A stretch of DNA of 64,000 nt from Laguncularia racemosa (lineage: Eukaryota > Streptophyta > Magnoliopsida > Myrtales > Combretaceae), in the NCBI GenBank assembly GCA_037954665.1, contig JBBMOL010000016.1, positions 8,060,001 through 8,124,000 on the forward strand. The letters are read 5' to 3'. This document shows, piece after piece, positions 1 through 12,200 of this stretch. Position 1 is the first letter of the stretch. Each line of letters begins with the position of its first letter. A program made the translations under genes and the position numbers. A model generated the notes under the pieces. That model saw nothing but the letters and a program-made list of their open reading frames with translations, was not told the origin of the DNA and made no database searches.

Positions 1-3000
1 CTTAAATATAAAGAGAAATAGGTCAATACAAACATGACATAATTAATAAATAAATATATATATATATATATACATTTAGTCATTAACAATATCTACTCTC
101 TTTTTTTTCTTTTTCAAGTTTTATAAAAATAAAACTTTCATTACTTTCATTAAACTTTTGATCATTCATAATATGTATTAGCTCTTATTGATCTTGGGGT
201 TGCTAGTCATGGTAGTTCTTTTTCTTTTTTTCTTTTATATGTTTTAATTATATTATTATTTTAGTAAATTCATTATCATACAAATTGTTGACAATGATAC
301 AAGTTCTTGCACAGTTGCACTCTATTTTCATTTATTATCCCCTTATGAATTTCATGAGTAAAAATAGTAAGAATAGGAGGAGGCATTTTACGATATCCCA
401 TCAATTGGATAAAGTGTTGATACTATCTGAAACATCTTCCAAGACATGAAACTGGATTACTATTAGCTTGATGATTATGTCGGTGTGTTGTGAGGAGTCT
501 TTTCGAAAGAAGCATCCTATCTTCCAAGTGTGATTTAAACATTAGTCCACATGGAGAACGTATATGTGCTGCACAGAAGCTTATGCTGAAGATTGAAGTA
601 ATAAGCTTTGTTACATCAATTCGTCTTTTCCCCACTTTTCCTGCTCCAAACAGAACACAAAACAAAACCCTAACCTAGTTGTGGGGCTAGTTCTGGGTCA
701 TCGCATGTAACCTAATTGGTGAATAGGTGCGGCTGTGTTCACATCCATAATAACTGTCCATCTATTTTTAAACCCATTGTATTTTAAGGAGTTGGTTATA
801 TATTCTTTTTGGTTTTATTCATAACTCGAATCAAGCTGATCAATGAATCAAGTAGAATAAAATGAAAAAAGAAACAAAAAATAACAAATCTTCAGTTGTT
901 TTCGCCATTTACTTTTCTTTAATAGGATAGTACTTACATGAGTTAAAATCATAACTAGTTATAGTTTTGATTTTTTGATGATTATAATAGAAAAAGAAAA
1001 TTTGAATTTATACCATTTTTATAAATGAAAAAACTCATACAATTAAGCTATAAGTTTTTAAAATAAGTGACAAGTAATTACGATTAATAATTTAAGACAA
1101 AACAATAAGATAGATTTGTCAATGCATATTTTGGTTGAGCAGGTTAAAAAATTATCAAATATCCAAAACAGATTTTGAACCAATCAATTTGAGACAGGTG
1201 TTGAGCACAATCATTTCAACAAAATCTAGGAAATACAGATTTGCTGGGGACCTAATCACTTCACAAGAAAATTGTTGATTTGGTCAATTTTTTTGGATGG
1301 TCCTTATCTTATCCCCAGTCGTATATGATCGGATTTATATTGTATGGGATAAGCTTGAGAGTATGGACTTTCTATTTTGGACACTGGCAATATCTATGAC
1401 AGGATATGGATTGGTTAACTTGATGAATACATTTATCAATGCCCAAAGTTGAACCTGAATTTGACTTCTAGGTTTTTTTTTTTTTCTCTTTATTTTCCAA
1501 TTCATAAAATGAGTTTTGTTGATCATAAAATTCATATCTAACGGTGACTATATACACTACATTGAAATGGAGTTTTAATTCCTTTTAAGTGAATATACCA
1601 ATTAGGATTAAACAAGTCAATTAGTATTCATCCGTTCAATAAATAGATGAGACGTACAATCCAATCCTACACACCATCAATTAGTTGATTCAATGGCAAA
1701 TTCATCAACTTCTAATTAAAGAAATATAGGTTACAAAATCTTACTTTTTTTTTTTTTTTTTGGGGGTATGTATGGCCATATGTCCTTAGCTCTTGGTCTC
1801 AATTTTTTCATTTAATTTTGTTTAACACCTACACTTCTTAGGCTTCTCTAATCCTAATATCATGTGACACCTCATCTCCACTATAGGACTCCGATTTTCC
1901 GTCATTTGGGCCCATATACTAATGCATCTTCCACACCGCTTCTCCCTTAGCATTCAACAATAGTAGAGAAAGCACCGAATTAACAACTCAAGTTAAATTA
2001 TGATCGGGCACTTCTAAAAGCAAATTGCTTTGAAAACTTTTTTTTACCCCATCTTGGTCATATATATCTATATATATATATTGTTAAATTTCTTATCGTA
2101 CTAATGATATTGGAATGATTATTGAAAAACTATTAGGTTATGATAAGTGGTTTTCTAAAATGATTAAAACCAAACTAAATCAAGTCAAATTACCATTTAT
2201 ATTACTTGATTCAAAACTTCAAATTGTTAAAAATAATTCATTTTTAGTTGGGATTTAAATCGAATTGCTTTAAATACGATTTTGTTTAATTCAATCCTTA
2301 AACAAAAACAAATTGAACCATGAACAATCATAATATAAGAGATTAGTGATAAGAGATTAGGATGGTGATCATGTTGAATTTTTCTTTTTTTTTTAAATTA
2401 TCTTTTAGATTGAGATGTATCTTTACTTATTCAAAAAATGATAATATATTAAAAAATCTATGTCAATTGAAAAAATTTTAAAAATTAATTTATGTTATTA
2501 TTTTCTATATAGTGTCGTGATAAAATTACACTTGCAATAGTTATGTCATGGTAAATTCATTGAAAGTTTTAACTCTATAAATAATTTTTCTAGTTAAAGT
2601 AATTTTAAACATAACATGTTTTGTATAGGATGCCACCTATTATATGATTTTGTTTTGACTGCTAGTAGTAGTATATCGATTAATAATTACCGCACGCAGC
2701 ACGAGTTACGGGAATAAAAGGATTTTTTCTCTTCTTCTTCTTTTTTTTTCTTTATTATCCAAATGACTTTGTTCCTTTTAAGTTTGAAAAGTAGGATGTA
2801 AAATCAGTAAATGCTTTTTGAGCAAGAAAAAAAAAAGGTTGTCACGTCTTTTACGAGAATTTACCAAAAGAAAATTAAGAAAAAAGAAACACGGAGCACA
2901 CGACACGACCTCCTCGTGAGCGCCGCTCTCCAACAGCGCAGAGCATATCTAATCTTGAAGACGGACCAGTCCCTACCTAGCTCTTGTCTGCTGTATTTAT

Positions 3001-3042
3001 TTCAGGTCAGACAACAACTGACTCTACCTAAATTTAGTCACC

Positions 3043-3049
<7 letters not shown>

Positions 3050-3083
<34 letters not shown>
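3050..3083. repeat. (TA)n microsatellite
   Basis: Uninterrupted TA dinucleotide run of about 16 units, the longest of several TA runs in the window. Confidence 0.95.
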
Positions 3084-3086
<3 letters not shown>

Positions 3087-3435
3087 ATAATCAAATTTAA
3101 ATTGGGTTTAAGCCTTATGTAAGGTTTATTTGTTTTTTTTTAATTTTTTTTTTAGTATCTGTTTTATATTTATTTAAACATAAGTTTTTGGCTACAATAA
3201 AATGGGATTCAACCGGAAAAAAAAAATAAAAAATAAAAAATACAATTATATATATTTTTATTTAAAAAAGCAAATTTCTACTATATCTCAATACTTAAAC
3301 TTTTATTCATCATCTTTATTATTATTTTTATTATTATAGATCAAATAAGATAGTCTATCCAAACCCAAATTTGAAATAAAAATAAATCATATACAAATCA
3401 AACAATTTATTTAAAAGCCAATTTTCAAACAAATG

Positions 3436-3613
3436 CGGATCAATATAAATTAAATACAAATTAGATTCAAGTAATATACAAACAAAAAACAAACAATCCA
3501 AACAAGTCTCTAATATAAAAGAGTCGGATCAATATAAATTAAATACAAATTAGATTCAAGTAATATACAAACAAAAAACAAACAATCCAAACAAGTCTCT
3601 AATATAAAAGAGT
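3436..3613. repeat. Perfect 89-bp tandem duplication (two copies)
   Basis: The unit starting CGGATCAATATAAATT occurs at 3436-3524 and again at 3525-3613 with no mismatch that I can find. Identity of both copies in otherwise degenerate AT-rich DNA suggests a very recent duplication or an assembly or slippage artefact. Confidence 0.95.
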
Positions 3614-5747
3614 TTAATTGAGTCAAGGTTGATGTCATTAAATACTATTTCGAGTTAAGCTTGGATTTGAAATTTTAAACCTAGTCGAGCTTAAACCAAT
3701 CAACAAAAGCATAAAAAATAATTTTATTGAAAATTCTTGTTAATGATTAAAATTAAAAATAATCAACTTTTTACATACATTTATTTTTTTAATAAAATAT
3801 GTAATCAACATGAAAAAAGTTAAAAATGTTTATTTTTGGACTTTTACATGGTATTTAATTGTAATGGGTTGCGAATTTTTTTCCTCTTAAGTTTTTAAAT
3901 AACAAACAATGTTATATGGTTAAGACATTATAGTGTGTTTAGCAAGAACGCCAGTTGTCCACAGGATAATACATGTTCCAATTTCCCTTACCTCATTCTA
4001 ATTAAATAAAAAAAATGTTATTTAAAATTTATCCTAACTCTTTCTAAACTCTTTTCAATATGTTAATTCTCAAATTTTCCTTTCTTTCCCCATACTTCTA
4101 GCTAAATATGTAAATGAATCGTGTTAGATTTTCGATTGTAAATGATGAGAGTATCTTGATTAAGTGAAGAGAAAAAAAAAAAAAAAAGATAGAGTGCAAG
4201 TGATAAAAAATGGATTTTCTCAAATCTCGGGCATTAAACATAATAAGATTTAGAAATGAGAAAAGAAAATTATAATGTTTTTTATATCCAACAATAATTT
4301 GGAATGAAATGTACATAACTAAATGGAATGACACGAAGTCTAAAAATCGAAAAAATATTTTAATCTTATTCTTGATTATGACTATTAATCTATATATATA
4401 TATATATATGAAGATATCTCTGTAAAATATAACGTGTACATTATTATAATATACATCGTAGTAAATATTGTAATAAAATTGGGGCTAAAAGGAAATTTTA
4501 TTTTTCTAAAAGTTTAAATGACTTGTGGTTTTTCCGGAGTACTGGACTAATGTTCTGTTTATAGAACGAATAACCAATCCCATGAAATTGTATCTAAAAG
4601 CAGATAGATATTGTATCTGGAATTGTAATTCTATTTTTGGAATTATAATTTTATTTTAGAATCATTTTCACATATCAATCATATTATTATTATTATTTTC
4701 GGTAAATACTGTATTATTACATTTTGTCAGGGTGGGAATGTTTGTTAGAGAATTGAAAACTAATTATGAAGATAAATTTTCAAATGATGAAATAGTTATA
4801 TAACTTTACCTTGAAAATACAAAAAACTAATTTCACTATAATTTTGATGCCTCTCAATAGTCTTTTCAATTGGGAAATTTTGATTTTGGAGGTATTAATA
4901 ATACCTTTTGCTCCCACAGAATGCAATGGTTTGAAAATGAAGGTGATGTGAAAAGAAAATTGTGAAATTCCTTAACGACCCTCTATGTGTTTCATTGGCA
5001 GTGTAATTAAGAAAAAAAAAGATTATTATTTTCACACCATTATCAATCTTCCTTACCATTTTCTACATCCTCCTTGTCCAAAGGAATGTGGATTCTTCTT
5101 TTTCCCAACATGATAAAATTGATTTGACATTAATAATAACTAGAATTACACATATCATAAAACATATGACTCAAAACAATGCACATGATTACCATATAAG
5201 AAAAGAACCATTTTAGTGATGCAAGTGTGGGGGCTCCTATAAAATATCTGTTCCGATTAGACTTGATATTTGCACAATAAGGTAATATTTTATAGGGTTT
5301 AAAATAAATTTTGAATATAGGATTTCAAAATAGTCTCCAAAACAAAATTAATACTTGTTAGGAATGAGTACTAGCTATTATTTATTATTTTGGACCTATT
5401 AGATTGTTTGTTTATAATATACATTTTATCTTCTTATTTGTATTTGATCTACGTTTGATCTGTATTTGACTTATATTTGTTTCAAAATTAGTGTATTGAT
5501 AAACTATTTGATTTATATCAATTCATTTATATTTCAAAACAAGGTTTAGAATAAGGATATATGTGTAATTATATCTTTATCATTTTTTTTATTTGGATTC
5601 TATTTTCGAATAGATATAAAATGAATTTCAAACGAACAAAAATAAGACAAACTAAATAAGCTATTTTATATTACTTTTACAAATGCATTTTTTACATTCA
5701 AACACACTAAGTTCTAACTATTATTTAAGTAACCCTATTCATGTTCG

Positions 5748-5772
5748 CATTCACATTCACATTCACATTCAC
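5748..5772. repeat. (CATTCA)n hexamer microsatellite
   Basis: About four consecutive CATTCA units in intergenic DNA upstream of the first gene. Confidence 0.85.
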
Positions 5773-7104
5773 TCAACCTGAAGTATAATCCTAGCTTCTA
5801 TGTCCCTCTCCTCAACCTCACCCTAAGGGGAATTGCGTAAGGCAAGTGGTGGTTATTGTTGACTCTTTTCTTTTCTCTTGAGCAGCAGTCACTCTCATAA
5901 ACTTGATGAGTAATTAAAAAGCAAATGCTACTCCCTCTTTTTTTTTAGATAAGAAAAAAATTTTGCTCATTTACTTTTACCCATAGTAATGTATCCTTCT
6001 TAGCAATTGCTGATGCTTTCTTTCTTTAATCTTTCCTCTTACTGATGTAGGGATTGTATTACCCTTATAGAAAATTTTCTATACTCCAAGTTGAAGTGTA
6101 TCAAGGCAAAGCCTAAGGTTGCTCAAGTTTTGGGTTTTTGCTATTATCGATTCTTAGAAGTAGTGTTAATTTTTTTTTTCTCCTAACAAATTTTTCATAT
6201 GCTTGTAAGCGACAGCAAGTGTAAGGTTTTTTTTTTTTTTTTGTCAATTCATTTTTTAGTGGCTTCAACAATCCTATTAGCAAAATTATTTATCCTATTA
6301 CCTAACCATTTAGGTGACTCTAAAGATTAATGTAATAGAAATTTAAATTATCATATCATAAATTGGACGTTCTTCTAATGAGATAGTAGGAAAACTCCTT
6401 TGAATTAATCCTTGCAACATCTTTGTTCTTTTGAAAGATATCACAATCAACTTTTTAGAAATTTCAAGAAATAAATATCATAATATATTAGGTAGTTGTG
6501 GATACATTATTACACTATTGAATAGGTTTTGTGTTTTGACTTTTAAGCACATAATTCAAAACCCTATAAACTTTAAAACGAAGCATATCAAACATATTCA
6601 AATTTCATATATTATGTTTTATTTATGTTATGCTTATATCCCTATCAATTACTTTCTACATTTATATTTTTTTTTCCTTTTAAATTCATATTCACATATT
6701 ATATACTATATAGTGTAAATCCAAATAATTAATTTTAGGTAACTATTTTGAAAAAGTCATCACTATCTTAAAAATCAACGATCTATCTCTAACCCCAAAA
6801 TGGAAAGAAGAAAACATAGAGAACAACTAAATTTTTTTATAATCCATAAAGAAATTAGATAAAAGCTTTTAAAATACTTATTAAAAAGTCAAATAAGAAA
6901 TTATTATCTTTTTACATATTTACGTTTTCATAAAATTAAACAATATTGAAGATTATAAAAATTTAGATTTTTTTTATTAAAGTCTGAATTGTACGATATG
7001 ATCATGATATCATCCATGGCTTCTCATATACTGTGTAAAATCTCGTGAAATTATTATAAAAATAAGGTATGGTGCGAAACATTCTTCTTAAATTGTCTTA
7101 AAAT

Positions 7105-7786
7105 TCTAGGATATATATATATATATATATAGTTTTATATTTAAACCTTTTACAGTAATCCGAGGGGATTTTACCGGGAATCGAATATTCACACGGTGTG
7201 CGGTGAGAGCAGGTGAATTGCCCGTTACGGTGACGCAGAGAAGAATTAACCCGGATCGTGGAACTGAAAAGCCAATCTCAGACAAGCATCTCAGATACTT
7301 TGGAGTGCAAAATAAGCGTAATTGGTTGTAATCTATCTCTCTACATTCTACAACTTCTTTCTCTTTCCTCGTTTTCACCAAAATGTCACAGCACCAACAC
7401 CAACATCAAAACCCTTTCATCAAGTTCCAACTTCAGCCTCCGCTTTTCTGAAAAGCTCGTTCTCCCACTCACTAGATATTTATGTTACAGCCTCTCCTTT
7501 CTTCTTCTTGCTGTAGTTGTTGATGTTGTTTCTGTTGTTGATGTTGTTGGTGGAGGTGGTGTTCTAACTTCCAAACCCACACTCTCTTTCTCCATACAAG
7601 CTCCAGTACTACCTTAAAGTTGGCTCCTTTTTAATATTCTTATGAGCTTTAATGCTCCTTACTTCTTTTAGTACGCTGAGTTGAAGTTTCCATTTTTATA
7701 CACATCCTCTGCTTTGAACAGCGCCCCACTTCTTAAATTCGTCGAAATAAACCCTTTCTTTGACTGGGATCTTTTTATAGTACCAG
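7105..7786 (+). promoter_or_regulatory. Probable core promoter and 5' UTR exon of the TIGR01589 gene
   Basis: A TA run at about 7111-7131 could serve as TATA region. It is followed by less AT-rich sequence with long CT-rich stretches typical of plant 5' UTRs. A good donor, CAG|GTAATT, lies at 7786/7787, and an acceptor, ATAG|GG, ends at 9268, just before the predicted ATG at 9272. This implies a leader intron of about 1.5 kb. Several ATGs with short ORFs (one at 7258-7617, Ser/Leu/Val-rich) lie in this leader and could be upstream ORFs. Start site and leader splicing are inferred. Confidence 0.45.
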
Positions 7787-9271
7787 GTAATTAATTAATT
7801 ATGGGTAGATCTTACTTGCTTGGATGACCCTTTTATTTCCTATACACGAACCGGTGTTTCTTTACAGTAAACATGCTTTTAATTGCCATACTGTACGTAT
7901 TTTCTGAATTAACCATTAGGTTACGGTGAGAAAGTGTATGCGTATCAGCTGAGTAATATCGGAGTATAATTGCGCGAATCTTAAGCAAGGAAGAACCTTG
8001 ACTTTGTCTTTGTCTTTGTTTGCATCCTTTACATTATGGTTTGCTAGCTTTGTCCTTGATGGTTTTCGAGAACCCGGTGTCGATTATAATTGTAATTATC
8101 ATGAGAAAGATAAGCTTAGCCTAGACAAATTGCAAGAGTGCTCTCTTGAAGGACAACAGTTTCAGGTGTTGGGTACAGGGATTAGAAGAGAAGCATCTTT
8201 TCTGCTGATACTTTTATTTTTGACAACTTGTATGTTGGGTTGGTTTTTCTAGTTTTCATTATTGCTTTGCCTACCGTATGATAGTGTTTTCAAGGGAAGC
8301 ATTATCTAAGCATATCTCTGTTTTAATCAATCAAATGAAATTTTTATGATGATTCACCTAGTTTAGGAGGCATATGATGTCTGCATTTTTTTTTGTCTTA
8401 ATATTTATTGGAATGGCAGTCGGCAGGGCGGTTATTGTACAGCGACGACTTTATCCAACAACAGAAAGAAAAAGAGAGTAAATCTTCTAGGTATGCAGCT
8501 TAGGCAACAGATAAATGATTTGTTTTGTTTTTATTTTAGGCAGAGTATCATTAGGCCATTTAGCCAGATATTATTACGAAATTCTTTATCTTTTATTTTT
8601 GGAAAGTTAAGATTTCATTTTGTTATTCCAAAAGAATCGAATTGCATGTTATGCTTCAATAGCTCTTTCAGAGGCAAAACTTTCATCGAATTGGTGTTAT
8701 ACTGACATCACTGCGCTGCAAACAGGAATTTGCTTGTGAAGAGATGTGGTCAGCTTGCATTGTAGTGTGATGAAGATCTCACAGGTTTGTCAGCAGTTAT
8801 TCATCTAGCATTTTTCTTTATATATGATGCCATTGTTCCTAATGATCACACTTGCTTCAGAATCAAGTTTTGGAAGTGCAAATTCTTCTCGAGCTAATAC
8901 CTTTAGCATCAGATCATTGCTTTAATATCATTTCTCAATCCTTCACCATTTCAAATCCTCTTGATTAGTCATGGCCAACATCTTGGCTTCTGAACTATTT
9001 TGTTTAATTAGCAGGTTGTTGTGGCTATCGACCACTGTCATAGGAATTATCTACTGTTGGGTTAATGGATGTTTGCCTGTCCTCAAAATTTTTTACTTGT
9101 ATGATATAGGACTTTACATACTAGAAGAAATATATGCAATAAAATGTTATTGGAGGATAAAGTACGATTTTTATATGCTCGTTATTTGCTAATTAAAATA
9201 GAGTGGAAGAGGCAACATTTCGTTTTGCGTTTTACTCCTCAATAAGAAAGTTTCATGCTTTAAAATAGGGC

Positions 9272-12200
9272 ATGCAAGAAATACAGTCTTCAGCTCAAGC
9301 TTCTCATGATTCGCAAAGTGACCAGCAGAACAACCACACTGCAGAGGCACCATTGCCGGACTCAAGTTCAATATCTACTTCAAGCAATGAAGGAAAAAAG
9401 GTTTCACGCCAAGATATAGAACTTGTAAGAAAATCTTGTCTGTTATTTATCTCTTAAAGGGCTGTAATATTTTATCTTTGTTTCTAGTTGATTATTAAAA
9501 CTAACAATTTTGGTGCATGTTATGATGATGCTGATGTAGGTTCAAAATTTAATAGAGCGGTGCCTACAATTATATATGAATAAAGATGAGGTGGTCAAGA
9601 CTCTCTTGACTCGTGCAAGGATAGATCCTGGATTTACAACATTAGGTGGGACATTGTGCAATCATTTTTCTGCTTTTTATTTTCATCTTCAGATATCTCA
9701 TAGGAATATCCATACAGCATGTATGTGTCTTGCTGAAGATGATTATTTTGACTTCATAATGGCACTCTTTCTGATGCTGTTGCAAAGCAAATATTCATTG
9801 AGCAGTTCTTCTAGCAATTCTACATTTTAATGCATGTCTTGTCTTATTTATTTCTCTTCCTTTGAGTTTAATCTTTCATTTTTCTTTTTTCAGTATGGCA
9901 GAAGTTGGAAGAAGAAAATCCTGAATTTTTCAGGGCATATTACATAAGACTGAAATTGAAAAAGCAAATCCTGCTATTCAATCACTTGTTGGAACATCAA
10001 TATCATCTCATGAAGTACCCTGTGCAACCCAAGGTTCCGCTTACCCCCATACAGAATGGCATACATCCCATGCCTGGTAAGTCCTGAGTTTGTTCTGATG
10101 TCTAGAAAATTTTTCTTTTATTTTTTTATTTTTTCAACATATTACACTGAATATATTAAGCATTGAATATATGCTTATTTCTATCATTGAGTGCCAAACT
10201 TTGCATTTTATTATTGCTTCAATATGATATTGTCAGCTAAATGTTCCTAAGAAGATTATTGTCTAGCACTTAAATTGGGTTGTTTTTTTCTTTCCTTTTT
10301 TTTTTTCTCCGGGAGGGAGGGGGGGTGGGTATTGAGAGAACCTTTCTGACGCTGTGCTTTTGAGGTTCATATTGGTTTACTAGCTGCAAATAGATATTTA
10401 TTTGGGACTCGTTTGTGAGATATGAATCAGGAAGACAATTTCTCTGTTTCTCTAAGATAACTGTCATGCACTTTGAAGTAGAAGACACAAAAGTGATGCT
10501 TGATGCATAGCATTTTATTCACCAACATTCCTCACAGTTGCTATCTTAAGTCTGCCAATGTTAGTATCAGCTTTTGGTTAAGAGAAACAAACTTTCACTG
10601 TTATGATGAAAAGAGTTGAGAATTGCATAGGTTTTCCTGAGCATTCCAGTTGTTTGCTCATCTGTCGTTGGGTAATATAGACAGTGCTTTGTCCCATTTA
10701 ACTTCTCTGGATGCGTATGCTATCACATGCTTGATGCTACCTCTAAATGTATTGAGGAAGATCAGTCATGCATTGTTCAAGTATGATAATTGCACATACT
10801 TAAATGTGGGCATGTCCATTTGTCCATTTAATGAAGTTAGCTTGGAAGGACATTTGCTGTATTATAAATTGGATTGTTGCATTATTACCATCAACTATTA
10901 TTCAACTCCACTTATTTGCAGTGCAGTTAACAACTTACCTATGGGGTACCCAGTCCTGCAGCAACCTCCCATTCCCGCAACTGGTCAACCTCACATGAAT
11001 CCTATGGCTGGAATTTCTAGCTGCCATGTTGTGAATGGAGTGCCTGCCCCTGGCAATTATCATCCCATGCCAGTGAACTCTGGGCATGAGTGAGTGACAT
11101 CCTCCTTTTTTTTTTTGTCATTGACAAGTAAAAATTTCATTAGAAAAGGAAGGAGATTCTACAACCGTCAAAAGGACAAGAAAGGTTTACATAGCCAATC
11201 TATCTTTGTATAAGAAAAAGAGTATACAAAAATACTGTAGGAAACAAGAATAAACTCATAACAAGCTATGATTAAGCCTAGAGTAAGCTAGAACTTGGTT
11301 GACTAAGGAGCTCAGAGGAGTGACTTGCTTCCCAAGGTGAACACTATTTCTTGTTCTTCAAATGCACTAAACTCCAGCTGCGAGGGAGTCTCTCTACATG
11401 CTTCTGGTCAGACTTCAAGCTAGCTGTAGCAATTAGACTACTTGTAACACCTGACTGGTTGTGGTGGGAAGAGGGACAATCCAAAGCTCACATACTTTCA
11501 CCACATTTGGGAAGAATAAGAACACTCAAAAAATAAATGGGAATGGTCTTCAAGCCCTGGTGTGCACAAGTAACATGTAGAAGAACTCGCTATTCCTCAT
11601 TTTTGACTTTGCATTTCTCCTATTATGATTTCAAAGCTTTTGCCAGGGATTTAGGTGGTTGCTCTTTCTATCTTTTATATTAGGATAATTGGACGTTGTA
11701 GCAAGGGCACATCTTGTATTGTATGACATTTGCTTTTGTCTTCAGTAATTTTTGGCCCAATTTTAAATGGAAGCTGAGTGTAACTTGTTACAATCTTCCA
11801 AAGAAATGCAAGGTCAAGATAAGCGTTTTTAGTGTAATGAGATAAGTAGAGGGGGATGGGAGTGTTTTTTATAGTGAGTCAGCTTATTCTAGAAGTTGAG
11901 TGATCTTCATTTGTATACACATCTTTAAGCTAATGGAAGTTTTCCTTGATTTATTCAAGAGTCTCAGGGCCTAGTAACACTTGATGTATAATAAGATATG
12001 TTGATACGTAGAGTAGCATGGGAGTTATTTTCTTTGAGTCAGATCATATTATTGGAGTTGAGTCATGATTATTTGTATTTAGAATTGGAAACTACTGGAA
12101 CTTTTCCATGGCTTGCTTGCTTGTCTTAGGGCCCAGAAGTGCATGACATATTACAGTGTGTTTATCTTTTGCTGATACATGGTTACAGCTATGATTTTGA

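Larger units (their letters stand above)
1..7104. other. AT-rich intergenic region without a recognisable gene
   Basis: No exon chain, RNA gene or retroelement protein could be recognised on either strand. The stretch is strongly AT-rich, with many homopolymer A or T runs and (TA)n microsatellites near 55-70, 2066-2082, 3050-3083 and 4391-4408. A short GC-richer island at about 2880-3010 stands out but gives no recognisable protein. The short ORFs here have low-complexity or Phe/Ile/Tyr-rich translations and look like chance. The region lies upstream of the TIGR01589 family gene, so its right end must hold distal promoter sequence. Confidence 0.7.

Noticed and set aside
423..665. 80-codon minus-strand ORF with gene-like composition
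   Set aside because: No recognisable domain, no splice sites that extend it and an overlapping plus-strand ORF of similar quality; most likely chance.
7998..8252. 84-codon ORF with hydrophobic ends
   Set aside because: Falls in the predicted leader intron of the TIGR01589 gene, with no family signature and no splice sites to extend it.
10650..11093. 147-codon ORF overlapping exon 4 of the TIGR01589 gene
   Set aside because: The upstream part is intron read-through; the true exon starts at 10927 after the TGCAG acceptor.
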